Position numbers and translations under genes: made by a program
Notes under the pieces: model-generated
The model's database searches: none
Seen by the model: the letters and a program-made list of their open reading frames with translations, nothing else
Told to the model about the DNA's origin: nothing
Shown: positions 26,752 through 35,869 of the stretch, in pieces
Position numbering within the stretch: position 1 is the stretch's first letter
Layout: each line of letters opens with the position of its first letter
From: Oryzisolibacter propanilivorax
GTDB taxonomy: Bacteria > Pseudomonadota > Gammaproteobacteria > Burkholderiales > Burkholderiaceae_C
Reading direction: 5' to 3'
Assembly (NCBI RefSeq): GCF_900103645.1
Contig: NZ_FNHP01000012.1
Location: 27,584 to 91,583, forward strand
DNA: 64,000 nt

Positions 26752-28137
26752 TCAGGCGGGGATGGCGTGGCCGGGCAGGTCCAGCAGCGCGCACAGCCCT
26801 GGCGTGCCAGGCTGCAGCTGCAGCGTGCCGCCGTGCAGCGCGGCGATGGCGCGCACGCTGGCCAGGCCCAGGCCCTGGCCAGGCACGGCGGCGTTCAGGC
26901 GGTGAAAGCGCAGGCCCAGGCGCTGCAGCTCGTGCGCGGGCACGCCCGGCCCGTTGTCGCACACAGCCAGCTGCAGGTGCGTGCCGGCCTGCCTGACGGT
27001 AAGCTCGACGCGCGCCCCGGGGCCGCTGTGCTTCAGTGCGTTGTCCACCAGGTTGGCCACCGCGCTGGCCAGCAGGTCGGCATCGCCATGCACCAGCGCC
27101 GGCTCTGGCGCCGCCTCGGCATGCGTCTGCACCAGGGCCTGCCCGGCATCCTCGGCCACGGCGTCGTACAGCTCGCAGACGTCGCGGGCGATGGCCTGCA
27201 GGTCCACGGCCTCGAACGGCATGCGCCGCGTGCCGGCCTCGGCCTCGGCGATGCGCAGCAGCTTCTCGAAGGTGATGGCCAGCTCCTGCAGGTCGGTGGC
27301 GCTGTCGTGCAGCACGGTGCGCAGGGTGACGGCGTCGGCATCGGCGCCAGCGGTGCGCTGCAGGCGCAGCAGCACCCGGGTCAGTGGCGTGCGCAGGTTG
27401 TGCGCGATGGTGTCGCTGACGTGGCGCACTCCGTCCATCAGCGCCTGGATGCGGTCCAGCATGCGGTTGATGTCCTGGCCGAGCAGCGCGAACTCGTCGG
27501 GTTCGCCCAGCACCGGGATGCGCGCCTGCAACTGCCCGGCGGCGATGCGCCCGGCGGTCTCGCGGATGTCGGCGACGGCGCCCTCCAGCCGCTGGCGAAA
27601 GACAAAAGTGCCGCCGGCCAGCAGCAGCGCCGACACGCCCAGCGCGGCCAGGCAGGCCTGCAGCACCAGCGATTCCACGCCGTCCTGGTCGCGCATATCG
27701 TGGCCCACCAGCAACAGGGCGCCGCCGTCCAGGTGGCGCAACTGCAGATAGGCGTGCACCGTACGGCCGCGACGCTCGATGCTGCGCTGCAGCGTGGCGT
27801 CGGCGCGCGGCAGCTCGGCCGTGTCCAGCTGCATGTTGCCGGCCAGCGGTCGGCGGCCGGCGTCCAGCAGCAGCAACAGCTCGTCCCCGCCGTCCAGACC
27901 GCGTGCTTGCTCGGCCTGCAGGGTGCGCACCAGCGCGTCGAGACCGTCCTGGGCAAAGCGCTGCATCAGGCGCTGGCTGTCCAGCGCCACCGCGCGCGCC
28001 ATGCGCTGCTGCATCACCCCCACCGTCTGCAGATACACCACCGCCAGCGTGGCGGCGATGGTGATGCTGACCAGCAGGCCAACATAAGCCGCCAGCCGGA
28101 AGCCCGTGGATGCCCACAGGCCGCGCAGCCCGGCCAT
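26752..28137 (-). CDS. sensor histidine kinase
   Basis: A 461-residue inner-membrane kinase. Helix one (about 12-36) and helix two (about 158-180) flank a periplasmic sensor region; a HAMP domain follows near 181-233. The dimerisation helix has H246 in SDTIAHNLRTPLTR, with Asn directly after His where most kinases have Asp or Glu. The ATPase domain has the N box VANLVDNALKH, CDNGPGVP and GQGLGLASVRAIAALHGG. The start shares one base with the response-regulator stop, so the pair is co-translated. Position upstream of tctBA suggests a TctE-like role, sensing the transported acid, but this is inferred. Confidence 0.92.
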   Translation of the reverse strand: MAGLRGLWASTGFRLAAYVGLLVSITIAATLAVVYLQTVGVMQQRMARAVALDSQRLMQRFAQDGLDALVRTLQAEQARGLDGGDELLLLLDAGRRPLAGNMQLDTAELPRADATLQRSIERRGRTVHAYLQLRHLDGGALLLVGHDMRDQDGVESLVLQACLAALGVSALLLAGGTFVFRQRLEGAVADIRETAGRIAAGQLQARIPVLGEPDEFALLGQDINRMLDRIQALMDGVRHVSDTIAHNLRTPLTRVLLRLQRTAGADADAVTLRTVLHDSATDLQELAITFEKLLRIAEAEAGTRRMPFEAVDLQAIARDVCELYDAVAEDAGQALVQTHAEAAPEPALVHGDADLLASAVANLVDNALKHSGPGARVELTVRQAGTHLQLAVCDNGPGVPAHELQRLGLRFHRLNAAVPGQGLGLASVRAIAALHGGTLQLQPGTPGLCALLDLPGHAIPA

Positions 28138-28853
28138 CACGCCGGGGTGTCGGGCAGCGCCAGGCGGTAGCCCACGCCGCGCACGGTCTGGATCAGCGCC
28201 GGCTCGCCGGCGGCGGTGAGCTTGGCGCGCAGCCGGCTGACCTGCACGTCGATGACATTGGTCTGCGGATCGAACCGGTAGTCCCACACTGCCTCCAGCA
28301 GCATGGAGCGGGTCAGGTCCTGCTGCGCATGCAGCAGGAAGAACGCCAGCAGTCGGAACTCGCGCGGCTGCAGCGTCAGCGCCCGGGCGCCGCGCTGCGC
28401 CTGGCGCCGCGCCAGGTCCAGGCGCAGGTCGGCGAACTCCAGCACGCGGATCTCGGGACCAGGGCGGGCGCGCCGCACCAGCGCCTCGGCGCGTGCTGCC
28501 AGCTCGGTGAAGGCGAAGGGCTTGGTCAGGTAGTCGTCGCCGCCGGCCTTCAGGCCGCGCACCCGCTCGTCCAGCGCGCTCAGCGCGCTGAGCACGATGA
28601 CCGGCGTCTTGCGGCCCAGGCCGCGCAGCGTGGCCAGGATGGACAGTCCGTCCACCTCGTGCGGCAGCATGCGGTCCAGCACGATCAGGTCCCAGGGCTC
28701 GGTGGTGGCGCGTTCCAGCGCCTGCGCGCCGTCGTGGCAGACCACCGCGATGTGCCCCAGCTCGCGCAGCCCGTCGGCGATGAAGCGGGCGTTGGCCACA
28801 TCGTCCTCGACGACCAGGCAGCGCCACAGGGCGCAGGCCGCGCCCGCGCTCAT
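28137..28853 (-). CDS. OmpR-family response regulator
   Basis: A 238-residue two-component regulator. The receiver domain (about 10-122) has the acidic pair in LVVEDD, the phospho-acceptor Asp in DLIVLDRMLPHEVDG, and the Lys in YLTKPF. The C-terminal winged helix has LTLQPREFRLLAFFLLHAQQ and NVIDVQVSRLRAKL, ending in VRGVGYRL. It is translationally coupled to the histidine kinase that follows and lies 47 bases downstream of metK on the same strand. Its target is probably tctBA further downstream, by analogy with TctD; no binding site was identified. Confidence 0.92.
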   Translation of the reverse strand: MSAGAACALWRCLVVEDDVANARFIADGLRELGHIAVVCHDGAQALERATTEPWDLIVLDRMLPHEVDGLSILATLRGLGRKTPVIVLSALSALDERVRGLKAGGDDYLTKPFAFTELAARAEALVRRARPGPEIRVLEFADLRLDLARRQAQRGARALTLQPREFRLLAFFLLHAQQDLTRSMLLEAVWDYRFDPQTNVIDVQVSRLRAKLTAAGEPALIQTVRGVGYRLALPDTPA

Positions 28854-28900
28854 AGCGGCACGCCCGCTGGCCGGGCGACCAAGGGGCGGATCGACATGGC

Positions 28901-30082
28901 TCAGCGTCCCACTGCCTGGCGCAGCGCGGCGGCGCGGTCGGTGCGCTCCCAGGTGAACTCGGGCTCCTCGCGGCCGAAGTGACCGTAAGCGGCGGTCTTG
29001 CGGTAGATCGGGCGCAGCAGGTCCAGCATCTGGATGATGCCCTTGGGGCGCAGGTCGAAGTGCTCGTGCACCAGTTGGGCGATCTGCTCGTCGGGAATGA
29101 CGCCCGTGCCCTCGGTGTAGACCGTGATGTTCATCGGCCGCGCCACGCCGATGGCGTAGGCCACCTGGATCTGGCACTGGCGCGCCAGGCCCGCGGCCAC
29201 GATGTTCTTGGCCACGTAGCGCGCGGCATACGCCGCGGAGCGGTCGACCTTCGTCGGGTCCTTGCCGCTGAACGCGCCGCCGCCGTGCGGGCAGGCACCG
29301 CCGTAGGTGTCGACGATGATCTTGCGGCCGGTGAGGCCGCAGTCGCCCTGTGGGCCGCCGATGACGAAGCGGCCGGTGGGGTTGATCAGGTAATTGGTGT
29401 CCTGCAGCCACTCTTTGGGCAGCACTGGCTTGATGATTTCCTCGATGATGGCTTCGTTGAACGAGGCCTTCATCTTCGTCGCGCTCTCCGACTGGTCCGG
29501 GCTGTGCTGGGTGGACAGCACCACGGTGTCGATGGAGTGCGGCTTGCCATCGACGTAACGCATGGTGACCTGGCTCTTGGCGTCCGGGCGCAGGAAGGGC
29601 AGGCGGCCGTCTTTCCTCAGCTGCGCCTGGCGCTCGACCAGACGGTGCGCGTAGTAGATCGGCGCGGGCATCAGCTCGGGCGTCTCGTCGCAGGCGTAGC
29701 CGAACATCAGGCCCTGGTCGCCGGCGCCGGTGTTCAGGTGGTCGTCTGACGCATGGTCCACGCCCTGGGCGATGTCGTTGGATTGCTTGTCGTAGGCCAC
29801 CAGCACCGCGCAGCCCTTGTAATCGATGCCGTAGTCGGTGTTGTCGTAGCCGATGCCGCGGATGGTGTCGCGCGCCACCTGGATGTAGTCGACGTGGGCG
29901 TTGGTGCTGATCTCGCCGGCGAGCACCACCAGGCCGGTGTTGGTCAGCGTCTCGGCGGCCACGCGCGAGCGCGGGTCCTGTTCGAGGATGGCATCGAGGA
30001 TGGCGTCCGAGATCTGGTCGGCCACCTTGTCGGGGTGGCCTTCGGAGACCGATTCGGACGTGAAAAGGAAGTCGTTCGCCAT
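28901..30082 (-). CDS. metK: S-adenosylmethionine synthase
   Basis: Makes S-adenosylmethionine from methionine and ATP in the cytoplasm. The 393-residue protein carries [16 protein letters not shown], the signature [12 protein letters not shown], and [16 protein letters not shown], with [20 protein letters not shown] between them. It is divergent from the lipid A acyltransferase genes; the 146-bp gap must hold promoters for both. I considered a SAM-sensing riboswitch in that leader and could not fit a known consensus. Confidence 0.98.
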   Translation of the reverse strand: MANDFLFTSESVSEGHPDKVADQISDAILDAILEQDPRSRVAAETLTNTGLVVLAGEISTNAHVDYIQVARDTIRGIGYDNTDYGIDYKGCAVLVAYDKQSNDIAQGVDHASDDHLNTGAGDQGLMFGYACDETPELMPAPIYYAHRLVERQAQLRKDGRLPFLRPDAKSQVTMRYVDGKPHSIDTVVLSTQHSPDQSESATKMKASFNEAIIEEIIKPVLPKEWLQDTNYLINPTGRFVIGGPQGDCGLTGRKIIVDTYGGACPHGGGAFSGKDPTKVDRSAAYAARYVAKNIVAAGLARQCQIQVAYAIGVARPMNITVYTEGTGVIPDEQIAQLVHEHFDLRPKGIIQMLDLLRPIYRKTAAYGHFGREEPEFTWERTDRAAALRQAVGR

Positions 30083-30228
30083 TTGAATAAACTCCGGTGT
30101 TTGTCGTCAGCAGCTTTGTTGGGCGTTGCCCAAAGCCCTGCGGGAGCTTCATGGCGAACGCTTTAGCAGTTGTGTTTAACGTCGCCCTGCAAGTTGCTCA
30201 TTTAACTCGGCGACAGCCCGCGATTTTA

Positions 30229-31086
30229 ATGCCATCCCTGTTCCGTTTGATTTCCCGGCTGCCTTTGCCCCTGCTGCACGCATTGGGAGCCGTCCTGGGG
30301 TGGTGTGCCTTCCTGGCGTCGCCGACCTACCGGCGCCGCTTCCTGGCCAATGCCGCGCAGGCCGGCTACTCCTTTGCGCAGGTGCGCGCGGCGGTGGCGC
30401 ATGCCGGGCGCATGGCGGCCGAGGCGCCGCGCCTGTGGCTGCATCCGCGTCTGCCGCACTGCACGGTGCAGGGCGCCGAGTGCGTCGAGCAGGCCTGGGT
30501 CGCCGGGCGCGGCATCGTCTTTCTGACGCCGCACATCGGCTGCTTCGAGATGTCGGTGCAGCAGGGCGCGCGGCTGTGGGCCGGCGCGCACGGGCCGTTC
30601 ACCATCCTGTACCGCCCGGCGCGCCAGCCCTGGCTGGCGCGGCTGATGGAAACCGCGCGCAGCCGCCCGGGCATCGTCGCCGTGCCGACCAGCCTGCAGG
30701 GCGTGCGCCAGATGCTGAAAAGCCTGCGCCGCGGCCAGGCCGTGGGCCTGCTGCCCGACCAGGTGCCGCCCGCGGGGCTGGGCCTGTGGGCGCCGTTCTT
30801 CGGCCGCCCGGCCTACACCATGACCCTGGCCGCGCGGCTGGTGCAGCAGACCGGCGCCGCCGTGATCCTGGCGCGCTGCGAGCGCCTGCCTTGGGGGCGC
30901 GGCTACCAGTTGCGCCTGCAGCCGCTGCAGGCGCCCCTGGCGGCGGAGCTGGAGCCGGCGGTGGCACAGATCAACACCGCCATGGAAGCGCTGATCCGCC
31001 AGTCGCCGCAGCAGTACCTGTGGGGCTACGCGCGCTACAAGCAGCCGCGCGGCCTGCCGCAGGCGGCGCCCGAAGGGGCGGCGTGA
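30229..31086 (+). CDS. lipid A biosynthesis acyltransferase (LpxL/HtrB family), first copy
   Basis: Adds a secondary acyl chain to lipid A at the inner membrane. The 285-residue protein starts MPSLFRLISRLPLPLLHALG with one membrane anchor. It carries the acyltransferase motif HX4E in TPHIGCFEMS, plus GLLPDQVPPAGLGLWAPFFG and a C-terminal PQQYLWGYARYK. The ATG at 30229 fits the family; a frame extending to 30097 would overlap the promoter region of metK. The stop overlaps the second acyltransferase start. Which acyl position each enzyme modifies cannot be told. Confidence 0.92.
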   Translation: MPSLFRLISRLPLPLLHALGAVLGWCAFLASPTYRRRFLANAAQAGYSFAQVRAAVAHAGRMAAEAPRLWLHPRLPHCTVQGAECVEQAWVAGRGIVFLTPHIGCFEMSVQQGARLWAGAHGPFTILYRPARQPWLARLMETARSRPGIVAVPTSLQGVRQMLKSLRRGQAVGLLPDQVPPAGLGLWAPFFGRPAYTMTLAARLVQQTGAAVILARCERLPWGRGYQLRLQPLQAPLAAELEPAVAQINTAMEALIRQSPQQYLWGYARYKQPRGLPQAAPEGAA

Positions 31087-31958
31087 TGGCGGCGCGCTTC
31101 GGCATCGCCCTGCTGAACCTGCTCGGCCGCCTGCCGCTGCCGGTGCTGCGCGCCCTGGGCGCAGCCATCGGCCGGGTGCTGTTCGTGCTGGCCGCGCCGC
31201 GCCGGCGGGTGGCGCTGCGCAATCTGGAGCTGTGCTTTCCGGAAATGCCGCAGTCCGAGCGCCGCGTCCTGGCAAGGCAATCGTTCGAGGTGTTCTGCCA
31301 GACCTTCCTGGACCGCGGCTGGCTGTGGTCGGCTCCCGAGGCGCTGGTGCGACGCCGCGTCAGGCTGAGTGGCGCGGTGCACGAGCTGGACGGCGACACG
31401 CCGACCATCGTCTTCGCGCCACATTTCTACAGCATGGACGCGGGGGGCCTGGCGCTGCCGCTGAACACCACGCGCGAGTTCACCTCGATCTTCGCCACGC
31501 ACCCCAACCCGGTGCTGGACGCCTGGTTCATGGCCGGGCGCCAGCGCTTCGGCACGGTGCGCATGCTCAACCGCGCCGACGGGGTCAAGCCGATCATCTC
31601 GTGCGTGAGGAAAGGCGGCCTGCTGTACCTGCTGCCCGACATGGACTATGGGCCGAACGACTCGGTCTTCGTGCCGTTCTTCGCCGTGCCCCATGCCGCC
31701 ACCATCCCGTCCCTGTCGCGCTTCGCGCGCCTGGGCCGGGCCAAGGTGGTGGCGCTGTACAGCCGCATGACGCCGCAGGGCTACGAGGCGGTGCTGACGC
31801 CGGCCTGGGAGCACTTCCCGACCGACGACGCGGTGGCCGACACCGCGCGCATGAACCGCGAGCTGGAGGCGGCGATCCGTCGCATGCCGGCGCAGTACTA
31901 CTGGGTGCACCGGCGTTTCAAGACCCGGCCCGAGGGGCAGGCGCCGCTGTATCAGTAG
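31086..31958 (+). CDS. lipid A biosynthesis acyltransferase (LpxL/LpxM family), second copy
   Basis: Second member of a tandem pair, 290 residues. The motif HX4D is in FAPHFYSMDAGG. Other family segments are RNLELCFPEM near the N-terminus, LLYLLPDMDYGPNDSVFVPF, and PAQYYWVHRRFKTRP at the C-terminus. It is co-translated with the first copy (one shared base, TGATG). Tandem late acyltransferases beside metK are a common arrangement in this bacterial group as I recall it. It is followed by a repeat copy before engB, which converges from the other strand. Confidence 0.92.
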   Translation: MAARFGIALLNLLGRLPLPVLRALGAAIGRVLFVLAAPRRRVALRNLELCFPEMPQSERRVLARQSFEVFCQTFLDRGWLWSAPEALVRRRVRLSGAVHELDGDTPTIVFAPHFYSMDAGGLALPLNTTREFTSIFATHPNPVLDAWFMAGRQRFGTVRMLNRADGVKPIISCVRKGGLLYLLPDMDYGPNDSVFVPFFAVPHAATIPSLSRFARLGRAKVVALYSRMTPQGYEAVLTPAWEHFPTDDAVADTARMNRELEAAIRRMPAQYYWVHRRFKTRPEGQAPLYQ

Positions 31959-32013
31959 CCAAAAGTGGCTCTGGCCCTTGATGGATAAGGGCTTGCAGCT
32001 ATCAAGAATGTAG
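31959..32013. repeat. intergenic repeat copy
   Basis: Contains GCCCTTGATGGATAAGGGC, an imperfect hairpin, followed by TTGCAGCTATCAAGAATGTAG. It begins at the stop codon of the second acyltransferase gene. Confidence 0.7.
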
Positions 32014-32070
32014 TGAATTGCCGGCCGCTTCGACGGGTTGGCCCGGCCATGCCCGCCTTGCAGGGTGCGG

Positions 32071-32128
32071 AAAGCTATCGTTTCAATAGCTGCAGGCCCT
32101 TTATCAGCAAGGGCTCAGGCCGGTTTTT
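32071..32128. repeat. intergenic repeat copy overlapping the 3' end of engB
   Basis: Full copy: AGCTATCGTTTCAATAGCTG, then CAGGCCCTTTATCAGCAAGG and GCTCAGGCCGGTTTTT. The distal part encodes the last residues (KPA) and stop of engB on the minus strand. Confidence 0.7.
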
Positions 32129-32843
32129 CCTGTGTATCTTCAGCTGCCGGAGTGGCCGGCCCGTCCGGGTCCTGCTGCGGCTGCTCGGGATGTGACCATT
32201 CCCACAGCAGCTGCGCCACCTCGTCCACGCCCTGGCGCTTCAGAGCCGAGAACATCCGCACCTCGCCGCCGCCGGCCTGCAGCTGGGTGATGGACAGCGC
32301 CTTGGCCTGTTCGGCCCGCGTCAGCTTGTCGGCCTTGGTCAGCAGCACCAGGAATTTCAGGCCCTGCTCGACGCGCGGGCGCAGGGCGTCCAGCAGCGCC
32401 TCGTCCAGCTCGGTCAGCCCCAGGCGCGGGTCGCACAGCAGCACGATGGCCGTCAGGCTCTCGCGCTGGACCAGATAGTTCAGCATCACCCGCTGCCAGC
32501 GCAGCTTGTCCGAGCGCGACACCGCCGCGTAGCCGTAGCCGGGCAGGTCGGCCAGCACCGCGTCCATCTCGCCCTGGCGGCCGAGCGCGAACAGGTTGAT
32601 GTGCTGGGTACGGCCGGGTTTTTTGGACGCAAAGGCCAGCTGGCGCTGCTGGGTGAGGGTGTTGATGCAGGTGGACTTGCCGGCGTTGGACCGGCCGACG
32701 AAGGCGATTTCGGGTACGTCGATGACGGGCAGCTGGTGCAGCTGGGCGGCGGTGGTCAGGAAGCGCGCGGTGTGCATCCAGCCCACGGCGGCTTTGGCGT
32801 CGATCGCGGGCGCAGCGGCGGCGGGCACGGAAGGGGTGGTCAT
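32115..32843 (-). CDS. engB: ribosome biogenesis GTP-binding protein YihA/YsxC (EngB)
   Basis: Essential GTPase for large ribosomal subunit assembly. The 242-residue protein has the P-loop GRSNAGKST, the conserved KPGRTQHINLF switch region, DLPGYGYAAVSR, and TKADKL for guanine recognition. An N-terminal extension of about 25 Ala-rich residues and a C-terminal acidic tail flank the domain. The ATG at 32843 lacks a strong ribosome site, and the following residues GWMHTARF offer an alternative start nearer the domain. It is divergent from the cytochrome c4 gene. Confidence 0.93.
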   Translation of the reverse strand: MTTPSVPAAAAPAIDAKAAVGWMHTARFLTTAAQLHQLPVIDVPEIAFVGRSNAGKSTCINTLTQQRQLAFASKKPGRTQHINLFALGRQGEMDAVLADLPGYGYAAVSRSDKLRWQRVMLNYLVQRESLTAIVLLCDPRLGLTELDEALLDALRPRVEQGLKFLVLLTKADKLTRAEQAKALSITQLQAGGGEVRMFSALKRQGVDEVAQLLWEWSHPEQPQQDPDGPATPAAEDTQEKPA

Positions 32844-32949
32844 CGAGGGGAAGGGTTCATCCAGGTCAAGGTTTGCGGCCGGGGCCGCTGCAGGGTGCAT
32901 TGTAGAATCGCGGGGTTTTGCGCAACCCTCACAAGAAGCTGTCCACGAT

Positions 32950-33579
32950 ATGAAGTTGCTCGCCTCCCTGCTGATGGCTGCCGCGCTCGCGGCCCCCGCG
33001 TTCTCGGCCGCCGCTGCGGACGCGCCTGCCGCGCCGGCCAAGATCGACCTGGCCGCGGGCGAGGCCAAGTACGGCACCGTGTGCGTGGCCTGCCATGCGG
33101 CGGACGGCAACTCCACCATCGCTGCCAATCCCAAGCTGGCCCAGCAGCATCCGCAATACCTGGTCAAGCAGCTGCAGGAGTTCAAGTCCGGCAAACGCGC
33201 CAGCCCCGTCATGCAGGGCTTCGCCTCGATGCTGAGCGACGATGACATGCGCAACATCGGCGCCTGGCTGGCTTCCAAGCCCGCCAAGGAAGGCTTCGCC
33301 AAGGACAAGGAACTGGTCGCCCTGGGCGAGCGCATCTACCGCGGCGGCCTGCAGGACCGCCACATCGCCGCCTGTGCCGGCTGCCACAGCCCGAACGGCG
33401 CCGGCATCCCGGCGCAGTACCCGCGCCTGGCCGGCCAGCATGCCGACTACACCGCCACCCAGCTCAAGGAATTCCGCGCCGGCAAGCGTGCCAACAGCGC
33501 CCAGATGATCGACGTGGCGGCGAAGCTGAACGACCGCGAAATCCAGGCTGTGTCCGACTACATCGCCGGCCTGCGCTGA
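32950..33579 (+). CDS. dihaem cytochrome c4
   Basis: Periplasmic electron carrier to terminal oxidases. The 209-residue precursor has a Sec signal peptide (MKLLASLLMAAALAAPAFSA) and two class I cytochrome c domains with haem motifs CVACH and CAGCH. The axial methionines are probably in SPVMQGFASML and NSAQMIDVAAKL. The duplicated layout and size are those of cytochrome c4. The genes for covalent haem attachment (resB-ccsA) follow directly downstream, a sensible functional grouping. Confidence 0.93.
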   Translation: MKLLASLLMAAALAAPAFSAAAADAPAAPAKIDLAAGEAKYGTVCVACHAADGNSTIAANPKLAQQHPQYLVKQLQEFKSGKRASPVMQGFASMLSDDDMRNIGAWLASKPAKEGFAKDKELVALGERIYRGGLQDRHIAACAGCHSPNGAGIPAQYPRLAGQHADYTATQLKEFRAGKRANSAQMIDVAAKLNDREIQAVSDYIAGLR

Positions 33580-33589
33580 CCGGATACGG

Positions 33590-33603
33590 TTGATGCACGT
33601 CAA
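33590..33603 (+). promoter_or_regulatory. candidate FNR/ANR box upstream of resB-ccsA
   Basis: TTGATGCACGTCAA matches the FNR consensus TTGATNNNNATCAA at 9 of 10 defined bases. A possible -10 element GATAAT is at 33645-33650, which would place the box near -61, a class I activator position. A terminator stem lies further downstream at 33664, so any such transcript would have to pass it. Tentative. Confidence 0.5.
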
Positions 33604-33663
33604 GCCAGTAGGGGTGTCCCCTCACGTGGCGGGAACCTGCCGCCGATAATTCCACCCCAAGAC

Positions 33664-33696
33664 GGGCGGGCCCATCCGACGGATGGCCCGCCCTTT
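33664..33696 (+). terminator. hairpin between cytochrome c4 and resB
   Basis: GGGCGGGCC-C-ATCCG pairs with CGGATGGCCCGCCC with one bulged base, a very stable stem of about 14 bp followed by only three T. It probably ends the cytochrome c4 transcript, but the short T run means that read-through is likely. Confidence 0.6.
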
Positions 33697-33718
33697 GCAC
33701 GTTTGAGCCCCCGCCTCC

Positions 33719-35869
33719 ATGTCTGACCCTTCTGTTGCCGCAGGCCAGGCGCCGCGCCGCGCACGTGGCGCGCTGGCGCGCCCGCTGGTGGAACTGCTGG
33801 CGTCGATGCGCTTCGCCATCGCGCTGCTCACGGTGATCTGCATCGCCTCGGTCATCGGCACCGTGATGAAGCAGCACGAGCCGGTGAACAACTACGTCAA
33901 CCAGTTCGGCCCGTTCTGGGCCGACCTGTTCCTGGCCCTTAAGCTCAACGCGGTCTACAGCGCCTGGTGGTTCCTGCTGATCCTGGCGTTCCTGGTGGTC
34001 AGCACCTCGCTGTGCATCGCGCGGCATGCGCCCAAGTACCTGGCGGACATCCGCAACTACAAGGAAAACATCCGCGAGCGGAGCCTGCAGGCCTTCGGCA
34101 TGAAGGCGCAAGGAGCGCTGCCGGCCGAAACGCCGCAGGACGCGGCCCGCCGCGTGGCGCAGCAGCTGGTGCGGCGCGGTTGGAAGGTGCGCGTGCAGGA
34201 GCGCCCGGGCCGCGGCGTCATGGTCGCCGCCAAGGCTGGCGCGGCCAACAAGCTGGGCTACATCGCCGCGCACAGCGCCATCGTGCTGATCTGCCTGGGC
34301 GGCCTGCTGGACGGCGACCTGATCGTGCGCGCGCAGATGTGGCTGGGCGGCAAGACGCCGTACCAGGGCGGCGGGCTGGTCTCCGAGGTCGCGCCCGAAC
34401 ACTGGCTGAGCGCGCGCAACCCCACCTTCCGCGGCAACCTGGTGGTCAGCGAGGGCACGCAGTCCAGCACCGCCATCCTGAGCCAGTCCGACGGCATCCT
34501 GCTGCAGGAGCTGCCGTTCTCGGTCGAACTGAAGAAATTCATCGTCGAGCACTACTCGACCGGCATGCCCAAGCTGTTCGCCAGCGAGGTCGTCATCCAC
34601 GACAAGGCCACGGGCGAGGCCACGCCGGCCCGCATCGAGGTGAACCACCCGGCCAGCTACCGCGGCGTGGAGATCTACCAGTCCAGCTTCGACGACGGCG
34701 GCTCGGCAGTGCGCCTGCGCGCGCGGCCGCTCGTCGCCGGCGTGGCGCCGTTCGACGTGCAGGGCACCATCGGCAGCGCCCAGCCGCTGCAGCAGCCGGG
34801 CCTGGGCGGGCCGGTGACGCTGGAGCTGTCGGCGCTGCGTGTGCTGAACGTCGAGAACCTGGGCCAGGAGGGCCCGGCCTCCGGCGCCGACGTGCGCAAG
34901 GTGGACCTGCGCGGCGCCATCGAGTCGCGCCTGGGCGCGGGCAACAAGACGGTGACCCAGCGCACCCTGAAGAACGTCGGCCCCAGCATCAGCTACAAGC
35001 TGCGCGACGCCGCCGGCCAGGCGCGCGAGTTCCACAACTACATGCTGCCGGTGGACCTGGGCGACGGCCAGCTGCCGATGTACCTGCTGGGCGTGCGCGA
35101 GAGCCCGTCGGACCCGTTCCGCTACCTGCGCATCCCCATCGACCCCGAGGGCGGGCTGGACGGCTTCACCCGCCTGCGCCTGGCGCTCGCCGACCCGGGG
35201 CTGCGCCAGCAGGCGGTGCGCCGCTACGCCGCCAACGCGGTGGACGGCAGCCGCCCGGACCTGGCCGAGCAGCTGGCGATCTCCGCGTCGCGCGCGCTGG
35301 CGCTGTTCGCCGGCACCGGGCGCGACGCGCAGGGTCGGGGCAACGGCGGGCTGCAGGCGGTGTCGAAATTCATCGAGGACAACGTGCCCGAGGGCGAGCG
35401 CGAGCGCGCCGGCGAGGTGCTGGTGCGCATCCTGAACGGCGCGCTGTTCGAGCTGGCGCAGCTGACGCGCGCGCAGGCCGGCCTGGCGCCGCTGCCGCCG
35501 GATGCGCGCACGCAGGAATTCATGGCGCAGGCGGTGCTCAGTTTGAGCGACGCGCAGGCCTACCCGGCGCCGGTGGCGCTGGAGCTGGTGGACTTCGACC
35601 AGGTGCAGGCCAGTGTCTTTCAGGTGGCGCGAGCACCTGGCAAGAATGTGGTCTATCTGGGCTGCTTCTTCCTGATCCTCGGCGTCTTTGCCATGCTCTA
35701 CGTGCGCGACCGGCGCCTGTGGGTGTGGCTCGCGCCGCGCGAGGGCGGCGGCGCGCAGGCCACCATGGCCATGTCCAGCAACCGCAAGACGCTGGACGAC
35801 GGCCGCCACTTCGCCCAGCTCACCACCCAGGTCCTTGGCACGCCCACAGACGGAGGCACACCGACATGA
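33719..35869 (+). CDS. resB: cytochrome c biogenesis protein ResB
   Basis: Subunit of the System II cytochrome c synthase that exports haem and attaches it to apocytochromes on the periplasmic side. The 716-residue protein has three N-terminal membrane helices (first at FAIALLTVICIASVIGTVM, another at WWFLLILAFLVVSTSLCIAR), a large periplasmic domain, and a last helix (VVYLGCFFLILGVFAMLYV) followed by RDRRLWVWLAP. The start overlaps no upstream gene; the stop overlaps the ccsA start by four bases. It probably forms one complex with CcsA. Confidence 0.95.
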   Translation: MSDPSVAAGQAPRRARGALARPLVELLASMRFAIALLTVICIASVIGTVMKQHEPVNNYVNQFGPFWADLFLALKLNAVYSAWWFLLILAFLVVSTSLCIARHAPKYLADIRNYKENIRERSLQAFGMKAQGALPAETPQDAARRVAQQLVRRGWKVRVQERPGRGVMVAAKAGAANKLGYIAAHSAIVLICLGGLLDGDLIVRAQMWLGGKTPYQGGGLVSEVAPEHWLSARNPTFRGNLVVSEGTQSSTAILSQSDGILLQELPFSVELKKFIVEHYSTGMPKLFASEVVIHDKATGEATPARIEVNHPASYRGVEIYQSSFDDGGSAVRLRARPLVAGVAPFDVQGTIGSAQPLQQPGLGGPVTLELSALRVLNVENLGQEGPASGADVRKVDLRGAIESRLGAGNKTVTQRTLKNVGPSISYKLRDAAGQAREFHNYMLPVDLGDGQLPMYLLGVRESPSDPFRYLRIPIDPEGGLDGFTRLRLALADPGLRQQAVRRYAANAVDGSRPDLAEQLAISASRALALFAGTGRDAQGRGNGGLQAVSKFIEDNVPEGERERAGEVLVRILNGALFELAQLTRAQAGLAPLPPDARTQEFMAQAVLSLSDAQAYPAPVALELVDFDQVQASVFQVARAPGKNVVYLGCFFLILGVFAMLYVRDRRLWVWLAPREGGGAQATMAMSSNRKTLDDGRHFAQLTTQVLGTPTDGGTPT

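Noticed and set aside
30083..30228. SAM-sensing riboswitch in the metK leader
   Set aside because: The leader has some GCTAAAGC-like sequence, but I could not fit the conserved core or pseudoknot of any known SAM or SAH class.
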